From NCBI GenBank assembly GCA_001586965.3, contig LUCW03001586.1, forward strand, positions 1-40,000: 40,000 nucleotides of DNA, written 5' to 3'. Made by a program: the position numbers and the translations under genes. Source of the DNA: Sphaeroforma sirkka (Eukaryota > Opisthokonta > Ichthyosporea > Ichthyophonida). The notes under the pieces are model-generated. The model was not told the DNA's origin and made no database searches. It worked only from the letters and a program-made list of their open reading frames with translations. This document shows positions 1 to 10,077 of the stretch, piece after piece. Numbering within the stretch: the stretch's first letter is position 1; each line of letters starts with the position of its first letter.

Positions 1-155
1 GAGTTGACAAGTGGGCTCAGTATGCGGGCCTCCCGCTTGGTGCGGAGATAGTGGATTAAAGCTGCTTTCGTAGCGTCGGGATGTTGCTGGGAGCGGGGGT
101 CGATGTTTCCATCAAGCTGCCATTTCCACGAAAGTGCTGTATGTCGTCTCCCTAC
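1..155 (-). CDS. Possible 3' or internal coding fragment cut by the window edge
   Basis: On the minus strand one frame stays open for about 52 codons from near 155 to the window edge, with a coding-like residue mix (for example RRHTALSWKWQLDGNID). A run of A/T lies just upstream on that strand. I do not recognise the family. It could be the end of a host exon or a piece of another mobile element, since LTR-related sequence begins about 150 bp away. No start codon is identifiable and the piece is short, so this may be chance. Confidence 0.2.
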
Positions 156-309
156 TGGATTTTTTTTTTTTTTGATTGAAAAAAATACAAATTTCAAGTC
201 AACGTTTTGGTGGGGTCTGTGGGTTTTTTGAAAGTGGCATTCAGTTCTACGCTGGTGACCTACTGGTTACCGAGATTTACGTTTCGAGACGAAAAAATTT
301 GAATCAAAG

Positions 310-1131
310 GTCCGTCGTGAAGTCCAATAGCCCGAGTATTTTGGTATGACTCATTTACTTGCATCTATTTGAGACGATAGTAGATGTAGGATATTATAAG
401 CTAAATTTTATAATCTCTGAACTACTACTTACAGGTTTTGGTCCTCCCGCCAATCTCCAAAATCCAATAAGTCTTTTTACAAAGAACAGCTAGAGATACG
501 TCCTGTGTGATCGAGGATATTAAGGCTCTACCAAGAGGCAGGCCCGATTGTTAGAGTACAATGTAGTAGACTTTAAATCTAAGTTGTTAGCGTGCGATGT
601 AGGGACCAATAGTAAAGTGCTAGTGTATCTAAAGTATGGTGCATTCGAATGAATTTATTTATGATCTCACCCTCAGTTATATACTGATGGTGTTTGTACT
701 AGTGTTCAACCACTTGGGGTGGCCAGGGTAAAAAACTCATATGATCAGTATGAGAAACCTTATGCAGAACACTTTAGAACTCGGATATATTTTCTAGAAA
801 TAAATATATCGTATTCTCTGTTACCACACTCAGTCTCGTACCTCGGCTCTCGGCCAGCCGGTGGCCCGTATCTATATAGATAGAATAATCTGAGAAGAAG
901 TCTCAAATTACTCTTACGTTCTCTCGGGCTGACCCACCTATACTTATATTAATTTGAGAACAAGGGGCAGACGACGTAAAACGTTATTAACGTATACAGA
1001 AATACGCCTACTACTGTAGTCTCTCACCGATCATTATTACACAAGCTACTACTGCTAAATCCTAACTGACTTAAATTGTATTTTAGTTTATATGACAGTG
1101 TAAAACATAGAAATATCCATCGAAGTTTACA
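310..1131 (+). repeat. Diverged LTR, inverted relative to the Ty3/gypsy element next door
   Basis: Reverse-complement blocks of the LTR found at 2254-2852 recur in order here: about 320-480 (GTCCTCCCGCCAATCTCC and flanks), about 490-550 (the block around TGTGATCGAGGATAT), 1027-1095 (the block around CTGCTAAATCCTAACTGAC), and a terminal CATCGAAGTTTACA ending at 1131. Compared with that LTR, one internal stretch is missing and about 470 bp of unrelated sequence lies between the inner blocks. It is therefore an older or longer relative of the same LTR family lying in the opposite direction. Whether it is a solo LTR or belongs to a second element is not resolvable here. Confidence 0.75.
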
Positions 1132-2253
1132 CTACCATTGGCGGTGGTATAAATATCAAGGATATGATCTTCATGGCTCGCAAACAGATTCACTGTAATG
1201 TACCCGTGGGGCCTGGTCGATCCAGATAGAATTTAACGCCCAACTAAATTGAGAAGAATAATATAATGAACTGTCGTCTTTGGTGAGTCGTGAATGCTAT
1301 GACACCCGTAGAGTGGGTCCGGAACCGACCAATATTACTGCCGCTATCGGATGGCTGGTTGTGCTCTGGTCTAACGTAGGTTTCCAGTCAACACGTGGTT
1401 TGGCGACTGTCTGAAGTATGGGATCCAAGTGATCCGCAGTGCGAGAGAGTAATCTCAAAGACATTCCACTTCGTTAATTACTGACATCGCCCGGAGATAT
1501 CGACTATTGCGTGCTGTGTCCTCCTGCAAATACTGTTCAAAGGTGCTGAATCATGGGGATAAGCGGTTTGTGGTCCGACACTAAAAATATGCAGAAGGTC
1601 TCATAAGCGTACGGTGGACGCACTGAACGGCGGCATATAGCAAAATTCTTGAACATAGCAAATGCACACCCGGTAATTTCTCAGTCTGTTGCCCTATAGT
1701 TACGCTGGACAATATTAAATTTGGTGCAGAAAAATGACGCTGGATATAAGAAACGGAGGTGGACCCAGTGTTATGCCTAAATCCCTAGGAGACTCGGCGG
1801 TTACTATCACCACGTCCGTCGTCGTGTCCATTGTGGAAAGGTCGACTGGCAGGACCGCCGGATGGGTGGGACAAAGTAAGCCTCCAGCTGGTGTCACTAG
1901 TGTACTACATTGTGTGTCGGCTCTGTGCTGTTCTGCGAGTGTACCACTCCGCTACGTATGTACGAGTGTGCCACCCCCACCAAGTGCACCACTCTGGTGT
2001 TGTGATTCGTCGAGTGAATCATCCTTCGTTAGTGAACCACTCAACGATACGTTATTCGTGAGTGAATCACTCCCTGCTAGTAAACCACTCAGCTCGTTCC
2101 CAAGTGTATCACCCTGGGCTCCATCGGAACTATTGTCGATATCCATAGTAGCATTACGTGTAGATTTGTAAGGCTCGTAACCTTCTAATGTCTTAAGCTA
2201 ATCGATCAGATTGTAAATAGCCGGATCCTCCGGTTGCCAGGTATATGACGCTT
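1132..2253. other. Unassigned stretch between two LTRs
   Basis: About 1.1 kb between the inverted diverged LTR and the left LTR of the Ty3/gypsy element. In the orientation of the diverged LTR this would be its internal side, but no gag-like protein is visible. A 145-codon open frame on the plus strand (1734-2171) and overlapping open frames on the minus strand come mostly from the Ser/Leu-rich 48-bp repeat and carry no recognisable domain. I see no host gene here. Confidence 0.5.
1937..2114. repeat. 48-bp tandem repeat made of paired palindromes
   Basis: Eight copies of a near-palindrome of the form GAGTGNAYCACTC begin near 1937, 1964, 1981, 2012, 2030, 2060, 2078 and 2101. The copy at 2060-2072 is a perfect 13-bp palindrome (GAGTGAATCACTC). 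Spacing alternates at roughly 18 and 30 bp, giving a 48-bp higher-order unit. Because 48 is a multiple of three, both strands stay open and read as Ser/Leu/Asp-rich 16-residue repeats. Confidence 0.75.
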
Positions 2254-2852
2254 TGTAAACTTCGATGGAAATTACTGGGTTTCAAACTATATTAAACTAA
2301 AATACAATTTAGTCAGTTAGGATTTAGCAGTGGTAGCTTGTGTAAGAATGATCGGGACTGCCTCTTGTTAAGAGCCTAAATATCCTCGATCACACAGGGC
2401 ATACCTCTAGCTGTTCTTTATTGAATAATTTTCACTAGAAGTACTAAGTGTTCATGACCACATGCCTAATTTGTAAATAGACATAATAGCGTAAGTCACG
2501 TTAATACATTAGCTGATATAAATAAAGTTCCATCTGAAGAAAAGTTAAAAAAAAGAAAAAGACTTATTGGATTTTGGAGATTGGCGGGAGGACCAAAATC
2601 TATAAGTAGTAGTTCGGAGATTATAAAATTTAGTTTATAATATCCTACATCTACTAATGTCTCAAATAGGTCCAAGTAGATGAGTCATACCAAATACTCA
2701 GGCTATTGGAGCCATCAAAGTGAATTTAGAACACTTTGGAAATATTGGAAAAAAAAGAGCTTGTATTAAATTATTTAAAATACAAATAAAAACCAATGTA
2801 TTATCTCAATTGATCTTGATATTTTAGACTGACCGGAGGCCGTATTTCTACA
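2254..2852 (-). repeat. 3' LTR of the Ty3/gypsy element
   Basis: 599 bp, starting TGTAAACTTCGATGG and ending CCGTATTTCTACA on the plus strand (TG...CA). It is nearly identical to 9316 onwards. A polypurine tract lies directly against its inner edge, identifying it as the 3' LTR of a minus-strand element. Confidence 0.92.
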
Positions 2853-2867
2853 TAGCCCCCCAGTAGC
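2853..2867 (-). other. Polypurine tract of the LTR element
   Basis: On the minus strand a G-run (CTGGGGGGCTA) directly precedes the 3' LTR. This is the usual position of the plus-strand primer in LTR retroelements. The same junction sequence reappears inside the expanded 5' LTR near 9950-9965. Confidence 0.75.
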
Positions 2868-2979
2868 TTTTTTAGAACTACGAACGTACGTTAAGATACG
2901 ATCTAGTTGGTAAAGCGAAAACCAAAGTAAAAACGGTTTCGGTCATGACTTATCGAGTAAGTATGTGCCTATATGTACG

Positions 2980-4720
2980 AGTTCAAGACTCATGTTGTAC
3001 TCTATGTCGTTTAGTATTTGGTTCAGTAACCATTTCCGATGTAGGCGCCTTACGTTTATTATTTGGTAAGGTAATAGCCAAAGGCTGTTCTTCATTAGTA
3101 AGTAAGTTTGAACAATTTTCTGCACTGTTGGTAAGCAGATCAGAAAGTTTAGTCACGTAGGAAGTAGGTGGCAAATACGGAATTTCAGATCCGTCAGGGT
3201 TTGTAGTCACCTGAGGAAACCCTTTTCGTTTATCTCGTGTGTTCTTATGTAAACGCTTATTCCATTTCTTATTAAAGATACGAAGAAAGTCGCGAGATTC
3301 ACGAAATGCATCGGAGGTTAGCCAAGCTACTGTCCCATCCATGAAACGGGTCTTGTAGTAAGTGTAACCGTCTTCGGATGTTTTGTCAATTATATCTTTG
3401 ACTTGTGACTCCATAACTGGTACATCAGAATCAAATGAGCGAGCGAATGAGAGTTCGGAGGTAGGGATACGGTGAGTGCCTAAATTGGTTGCGCTAGTAC
3501 CATCAATGTTATTCACTTCGTAAGTATCACTCTTCTCATCATGGTAGGAAATAACAAAAGGTCCTATCGTCTTAGAAGAGAGTTCGGTAACGTTGGCGTT
3601 TCGATTTATAATGTTAACGTAATCGCCGACTTTGAACTGAACAATGTTCTTAGTGTTATTCCATCGGTCATACGCTTTAAGTAGGACGCGATTCTTGTGC
3701 TCGAGTAAACAGGGGTAAACAACGTTCTGCATATGCTCAATCTTTTGTAGCCACGGGGTAGCGTGTTTCTCGGGCGCAGTTTTATCAAACGTTGCTTGTA
3801 ATTCACTATAGCGGCCAAAGAAATAGTGAAACGGGAGTGTTCCAGTTTGAGGATTCATGCAGTTATTCATTTGAGTCTGAACCCATTTCAAATGATAAGG
3901 CCACATATCCTCAACGTCGTCTAGTGCGGTACGCAAGAGTTTCTTAAGTTCTCTATGACGTGTCTCATTTGCACCCTGCGTTTGAGGTTTGTAAGGAACA
4001 CCACGCCTATGGGTCATGCCTGATACGAGTATAAGTGCCTCCATTACGTCGGTACAAAACTCACTACCGTTATCAGAACATAGTACTCGGGGAAACCGAA
4101 GTCATTAAAGACGTGATAGCATAATTCTGCCACTGTTTGTGGACGTTTGTTCGGTATTGCATAAAGCAAGTTATAGCCCGAAGCCACACATAAGAAATGA
4201 CAGATATATACATCGCCAGTATGCTTGGATCGCGGGAGTTTAACCAAATCGACTATGACTCGGCGCATCGGTTGGTCTTCTGTCACACTTTTTTAGGGGT
4301 GCCCAACCGTATCGCTTGATCTGGTTCTTTTCACAATCAGTACAGCGTCGGTATACTTCACGTATGGTTTCTTTCAGCGCCGGGTGATCAAGCCCTGCAA
4401 GAATAGTCATTTTATAAGTATGCCCATATGCTCGATGCGTTAAATTATGTATAATTTTAACTCTACTTTCGAGCTCCTCTAAGTCAGTCAGATTCTGCGT
4501 AACGCTGGCTGGATGAACCATAGTCCTGTTGAAAAGGGCAACCTCAGTATCAGGAGGGTAGACTCCTGAGATACATAATTGACAACATTGGATTGTTGAA
4601 GTATCTTCTTCAGTTGTTTCGCAACTCCTGGCTGTTCTTTAAGCAGCGCTTTAAGTAGTTGAGTGCGAGCTTCAGGTTCTCTTAGAGTTTTGAGTCTTTG
4701 ATCCATGGCCTTAGCTAGTT
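2980..4720 (-). pseudogene. Integrase part of the LTR element, with chromodomain-like tail
   Basis: Fossil part of the retrotransposon. The upstream portion has an H-H/C-C zinc-binding integrase N-terminus with the pattern HRAYGHTYK... CTDCEK, matching the usual H2C2 module that precedes the catalytic core. The distal portion carries the end of the core and a GPF/GPY-type stretch (IGPFVISY). The final ~60 residues (VKDIIDKT... YYKTRF... VAWL) resemble a divergent chromodomain, the hallmark of chromoviruses, which tether integration to histone marks. The chromodomain call rests on the pattern of I/V, Y, W and F positions only. The part is broken. Confidence 0.8.
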
Positions 4721-7280
4721 CCATGTTTTTTTACGATCTAATGCCGTTTCAATCGGCATTACCTCGACTGCAATCTTGTTGGGTGCATGTGTTGTACGAG
4801 TCTTGAGCTTTTGTTCAAACTCTTTAGACTCCTCTAGTTTAGCTAAGAATTCGGTTGAGGGTTTCCACTTAGTGGTACCTGCAGGACCGATGCGACAAAC
4901 AATGGTGTGTTTCCAAGGTGTCTTCTTAATAGAATAGGATCCCTGATACAAGAACGTGTCGGTTTCACGGTCGACATAAATAGGTTCGTCTTGAATCATA
5001 TTAATTAAATCATGTATCCATGGGTCGGAGTTACGTAAGGGACAACACAGCGTAATGGTAGATTTAGTAATATTAACATAATTTAACAACTGTGCGATAA
5101 GTTGACAAGGTGGGTTAGCCCACGCATTATGCTTTGATAAGTCAAGCTGAAATGCATCACCTTTAGGATGAGTCAACGACCTATATTCAGAAACCTGTTT
5201 GTTATGTTCTGCGGCGAACATATCAACAGTAAATGGACCCCATCGTGATTGAGCGAGGTTAAACCATTTTTTATTTAGCATCCAATTGGTTGCTAATAAC
5301 TCCTTGACTGTTTTCTGGTAGTCGGGCACAAGTCGAGAGAGCATGTCAGGAAGATGGTTATGTATTCCTGGTATGTGTGTTATATTAAAAGCGAACTTGG
5401 CAATAATGTCATGCCAGCGGCTCACCAACTGTGAGTCAGGGTTCATATCTTTTAAGTATGTTAGAGACTTTTGATCACAGGCGACAGTAAAGTAACTTCC
5501 ATAAAGGTAGTCTTTAAACTGTCTTAGCGCAGTAACTATAGCAAGGAGCTCTTGTTTAACGGTAGGGTAATTCCGTTGACTCTTATTATAACTTTTGCTA
5601 AAGAATTGTATGTAGCGCGGTTTACCATTTATCGTTTGGTAAAGCACTCCACCTACCGCTCGATCTGAAGCGTCGGTTGCTACTTGGAATGGGACACCAT
5701 CCACAGGGTACTGCATGATGGGTGCGTCCATTACTTTACTTTTGACTAGTTTAAATGCATCATCACATTCTTTAGTCCAAAGCTTTCCCAAAGGTCCTTT
5801 GTGCAGCCGTAGGTGACTGAAAGGCTTTAAGTAATGAGAAAGATGCGGTACCGAATCCGAGAAGAAGTTGACAAACCCACACACAGAGTTCACATCTCTT
5901 CCAGTAATTGGTGTTGATAAATCCAACAGAAACTGTTTCTTGCCAGGATCAATTTCTACCCCTGCTGCAGATACTTTGTAGCCAAGTAAGTGTATAGTAT
6001 CTTTAGCAAAAGAACATTTGTCTTCGTTAATCTTAAGTTTAGCATGATTAAGTCGCTTTAAGACTTCTTTAACGAGTTTAGCATGTTCATGTGCTGTCTT
6101 TGTAAAGATAACTATATCATCTAAATAGACTGATACGTTATACGACAGGTCCGCAAATAGTTCCATCATAACTTGTTGGAAGAAAGAAGGTAACATGTGT
6201 AAGCCTTCAGGTGCACCTTTAAACTGGTACTTCTTACCTTGCCAAGTAAAGGAAAAGTATTTCTTATGAGGCTCATATATCTGTAGTTGATGGAATGCAG
6301 CTTTTAAGTCTATCTTGGAAAAGATAGTCGCACCCTCCATTTTGCGTAGTATCTCGCTTATCTTAGGTAAGGGAAAACTATGTTGCGGAATTAGTTTGTT
6401 GATTGGCGACAGGTCTAGTACTACTCTTGTTTTACTAAACGTTCCATCAGATTTATATTGATCGACCGCTAAGAGAGCTAAGTTAACTGGGGTTGCATCA
6501 TAATTGATTTCAATTAGACCCTGTTTTAACCAATCTTCGATTTGGGTTTTGACAACGTCTTTGTGTCTCCAACTCACGTAGTTATGTGAAGGACACTTTA
6601 ACTTAGAGAAGTCGACGTTTGTTAAGTCAAGTCTAACGTACCCATTAGAGAACTTAAACATACACCAGTCAGTTATTGCAATCTTCCTGTTTTGTATAAT
6701 TAAGTCCATAATTATATCGGTGAAGTGCGGAATCATATCCTTTGCTTCACCTTCCGGAGGTTTAGGTATCTTTAACATATTATCATCTGACTGATCTTTA
6801 TTCGGGTCTAGCCCATTAGGCAGACCAGTGAGTGTTATACCTAAACTGAGAAGATCAGTCATACCTATAATTAAATCGTATTTCTGAGACATGTCAGTAA
6901 CGATTAGGTGAGTCTTCACTTCTCTTCTATCTGACAGCATTATGTGTGCATAGTCAATGGCTTGTTCGCAAGTAGTAACTTTGCCATTTCCCAAGATTAA
7001 ATCAGTTGTTTCGTTATGGACAGCCATATCTGTAGCGTAGGCTACTCGGCGTGAGATAGCAGAGACTTCAGCCCCTGGATCAAATAGTGCCATAACCTTT
7101 TCTCCATTTACGAAAACCGTTTGAAAGATACGTTCATCTCCTTTGGTATAGATTTTATTGAACATTTTCTCATAATCTTGCTCTAGTGCACATATGGTAC
7201 TGTCAGTGCTTAACTTGGACGTCCAGTAAGTCCTTGCAATCCTCTTTGTGCCAACCGTTAGTACCCTTGCAAATAACACA
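4715..7280 (-). pseudogene. Protease, reverse transcriptase, RNase H part of the LTR element
   Basis: The longest part of the fossil pol. In order it contains: a retropepsin-like region (around FDPGAEVSAIS); reverse transcriptase with the fingers/palm motif FSKIDLKAAFHQ; the catalytic box YLDDIVIF; the thumb and connection; RNase H beginning VATDASDRAVGGVLY and including the QELLAIV and CDQKSLTYL blocks; and then an extra domain described separately. The similarity is to Ty3/gypsy reverse transcriptases. In the element it follows gag and precedes integrase. Confidence 0.92.
4850..5250 (-). pseudogene. Methyltransferase/DIRS-like domain between RNase H and integrase
   Basis: After the RNase H end (LPDMLSRLVPDY) comes a domain reading WGPFTVDMFAAEHNKQ, then DAFQLDLSKHNAWANPPCQ and a hydrophobic strand. 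This pattern (GPF-x-x-DxFA, then a DAF/W block and an NPP-like motif) is shared with the Dam-like N6-adenine methyltransferase domain carried by DIRS retroelements. Finding it fused in a Ty3/gypsy pol is unusual. The assignment is from motif memory, and catalytic competence is not implied. Confidence 0.6.
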
Positions 7281-7289
7281 CTCTTTCAT

Positions 7290-9238
7290 ATAGTGTCCAA
7301 AATCTGGCTTGCCTGGTGCACACTTAACAGGGTCGTGTCTACCATTCCACTTGCCATTACGTTTGTGTGAGGTTGTAACCACACTTCTTGCAAGGCGCTC
7401 TCACCTTCTTTTCACATTTCGGTTCGGTAGAAGTAGAGCCAGTACCCCCCCTCCAGTAGTAGTGCGAGGTTTCTTAGTACTACGCGCAGTATTAGTCTCT
7501 ACTGCGTTTCGCTTAGTGGGCTGGGAGTAGCTCGTGGTACTAAGTACTCTAGTAGAGGGATTGGTATGCTTGTGAACTATCTTCTCAAAGACAGACCAAG
7601 GCATAGATCGCAAATCACCATAGACGATGATGTCATCATTGACTTTCTTAAAGAGGTTAGCTCCCAGAGTCTCCATCATCTGACAAATTAATAAATATTC
7701 GCCAGTATAGGTACGACCACCCATCCGAGTATTCATATGTGTCATATGAGCTAAAGCACCTCGAATACTGGTATCGTTTGCAAAGAACTTGCGAGACTCT
7801 AGAAGTTCACGGTCACGTGCATCTTCAAAAAAAAGGTGTTAAGTATATTATCACGCAACTGGTGCCAGGGTAGGGCTTTCCAGTTGGGCTCATGGGCTTT
7901 CAAGATAGTTCGCCATTCACCTGACTCACAGAAATGAATAAAGGCATTCATCATCTGCTTATCCTTAAGGCTGGCAGACTCCTTAAGTTGGTCGAAGGCC
8001 TTCAGTGTCTCCACTGTACTCTCATTAGTAGAGAAATCGACCTCAGCCTGCGCGTTACCTAGCTGCTTTATAAAGCTTGGTTTTAAGCGTTCACGAGGCT
8101 CATGCTCAGTGCTACGGGCTGCTAGTGCCAAGATCGTGTCTATTTCCTTTCTCTTGTTATCGATTAGATAGCGAATGTTATCCGCTTTCCTATCGTCAAG
8201 GTCAGAGTCATTCAATAGACGGTCCTCAAGGACTTGCATACCAGAGCGTAATAGCCTGAGACGAGTATGTCTGGTTCTCACTTCCTCATCCTCAGGATTA
8301 GAGCGGGAACTCTCTAACGAGGTACTGGTGTAGCGATTGCCAAAATCGTGATTACCAGGGTTAGTTGGCAAATGAGGGTCGATATTACGAGGATGGTAAG
8401 CCTCATCGAGTTCCATACGATCATATTCTCTGACAGGGTTAGGTTTGTCAAGAGGATGGTCATTGGTAGCATCAGAGCTATAGAGATTGAATTTTGAAAT
8501 ATTTCCTCTCTCACCAGTGGTAACTGGCTTAGTGGTGCACGTACTGGCTGGTAAACCAGTAGGTCTCGGGTTCGAAAATGGGCCCGAATTGGTTTTCTTC
8601 GGTATAGGAAGAATATCAGCCAAGTGGAACACGATAGAGGGGTCCACAACTGCTGCTGCCGCTAGCTCCTTCAAGAGCGCTTCAGTGCGGTTCAATTGGC
8701 GTCGAGATTGAGAGGATCCAACCACTTGTTGTCGAGTTATGGCGTCCTCAGCTTCGGCCCCAAGATTTGAGCTGAATGGAATGACTTCTCCATCGATGGC
8801 GAAACCGAAATTTTCGGACAGGTCCAATACTTCCTTTTCACTCCGGATTTGTGCTGGAGTGTCCTTTAGATGTGGAGTTATAATGTCCTCGACATTCGTA
8901 TCCACGAATTTTCCAGCCTTTCGACGTTTATCCCCAATATTGGACGGCACGTGGTCAGGGGGCAAGCTGGGGTTCTGAGCTTCACTCCTAGGTGATACAC
9001 GGACGCTGGCGAGCCTTTCCGCGGTAGTAGATACCTCTTCTTCCAAGGCTTTAAGATCCGACGAGTCATCCTCAGAATAATCCTCTGTACCAACCTCAGA
9101 ATTGGCTTCCCCAACAGTTTCCTCGGCAGGCTCAACTCCAGGCAGGCTGGGTGTTTCCACAGGGACCTCAGGAACCTCGGCAGGCTTAGCAGGCTTAGAG
9201 CTAGCGGCTCCCTTGCCTTTAGAAGTACCCTTAGCCAT
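7290..9238 (-). pseudogene. Gag part of the LTR element
   Basis: Gag lies directly after the 5' LTR and a short leader. The N-terminal third is acidic, Pro/Ser/Glu-rich and probably disordered (MAKGTSKGKGAASSKPAKPA onward). A helical capsid-like region follows (KAFDQLKESASLKDKQM, CESGEWRTILKAHEPNW). The distal part near 7.25-7.4 kb has a Cys/His cluster (CVICKGTNGWHKEDC) like a variant zinc knuckle. The part is broken. Gag of this family is too diverged to be named by sequence alone, so the call relies on position and composition. Confidence 0.75.
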
Positions 9239-9315
9239 AGTATTTGCTGGATAGTAAATCGATGTTAAACAGTCTAGAAGCAGTACACTACTGTAACTAC
9301 TAATTAACTGAAATA

Positions 9316-10077
9316 TGTAAACTTCGATGGAAATTACTAGGTTTCAAACTATATTAAACTAAAATACAATTTAGTCAGTTAGGATTTAGCAGTGGTAGCT
9401 TGTGTAAGAATGATCGGGACTGCCTCTTGTTAAGAGCCTAAATATCCTCGATCACACAGGGCGTACCTCTAGCTGTTCTTTATTGAATAATTTTCACTAG
9501 AAGTACTAAGTGTTCATGACCACATGCCTAATTTGTAAATAGACATAATAGCGTAAGTCACGTTAATACATTAGCTAATATAAATAAAGTTCCATCTGAA
9601 GAAAAGTTAAAAAAAGAAAAAGACTTATTGGATTTTGGAGATTGGCGGGAGGACCAAAATCTATAAGTAGTAGTTCGGAGATTATAAAATTTAGTTTATA
9701 ATATCCTACATCTACTAATGTCTCAAATAGGTCCAAGTAAATGAGTCATACCAAATACTCAGGCTATTGGAGCCATCAAAGTGGATTTAGAACACTTGCT
9801 TGTATTAAATTATTTAGAATACAAATAAAAACCAATGTATTATCTCAATTGATCTTGATATTTTAGACTGATCGGAAACCGTTTTTACTTTGGTTTTCGC
9901 TTTACCAACTAGATCGTATCTTAACGTACGTTCGTAGTTCTAAAAGCTACATAGCCCCCAGTAGCTTTTAGAACTACGAACGTACGTTAAGATACGATCT
10001 AGTTGGTAAAGCGAAAACCAATGTATTATCTCAATTGATCTCAATGTTTTAGATTGACCGGAGGCCGTATTTCTACA
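9316..10077 (-). repeat. 5' LTR of the Ty3/gypsy element, expanded by an internal fold-back
   Basis: 9316 to about 9880 matches the 3' LTR closely, apart from one missing ~25-bp stretch. It then runs into an inverted copy of the sequence that lies inside the 3' LTR-polypurine-tract junction, turns round in a hairpin, and finally repeats the LTR tail (about 10016-10077), ending CCGTATTTCTACA. This makes it about 160 bp longer than its partner. Confidence 0.85.
9886..10020. repeat. Long near-perfect hairpin within the 5' LTR
   Basis: Two arms of about 60 bp (about 9888-9949 and 9962-10020) are reverse complements around a short C-rich loop (CATAGCCCCCAG). The right arm matches 2859-2925, the element interior next to the 3' LTR, including the polypurine tract. 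The loop thus sits at a copied LTR-polypurine-tract junction. Confidence 0.88.

Larger units (their letters stand above)
2254..10077 (-). mobile_element. Ty3/gypsy-type LTR retrotransposon, broken, chromovirus-like
   Basis: A fossil element about 7.8 kb long, transcribed leftwards. Its two LTRs begin TG and end CA in both orientations and lie at 2254-2852 and 9316-10077. Order along the element is 5' LTR, gag region, nucleocapsid-like Cys/His cluster, protease, reverse transcriptase, RNase H, a methyltransferase-like domain, integrase, a chromodomain-like tail, a polypurine tract and the 3' LTR. Reverse transcriptase before integrase is the Ty3/gypsy order. No envelope gene is seen. Its reading is interrupted at roughly four to six places, so it looks inactive, although some frame changes in this family can be programmed. 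By eye the shared LTR parts differ at only about 1-2% of positions plus one small gap, implying a young insertion. No clear target-site duplication is visible, and no tRNA primer site starting TGG follows the 5' LTR. Confidence 0.93.

Noticed and set aside
2983-9238. An intact or envelope-bearing retrovirus-like element
   Set aside because: Reading is interrupted at several places and no envelope-like membrane protein is present between integrase and the 3' LTR.
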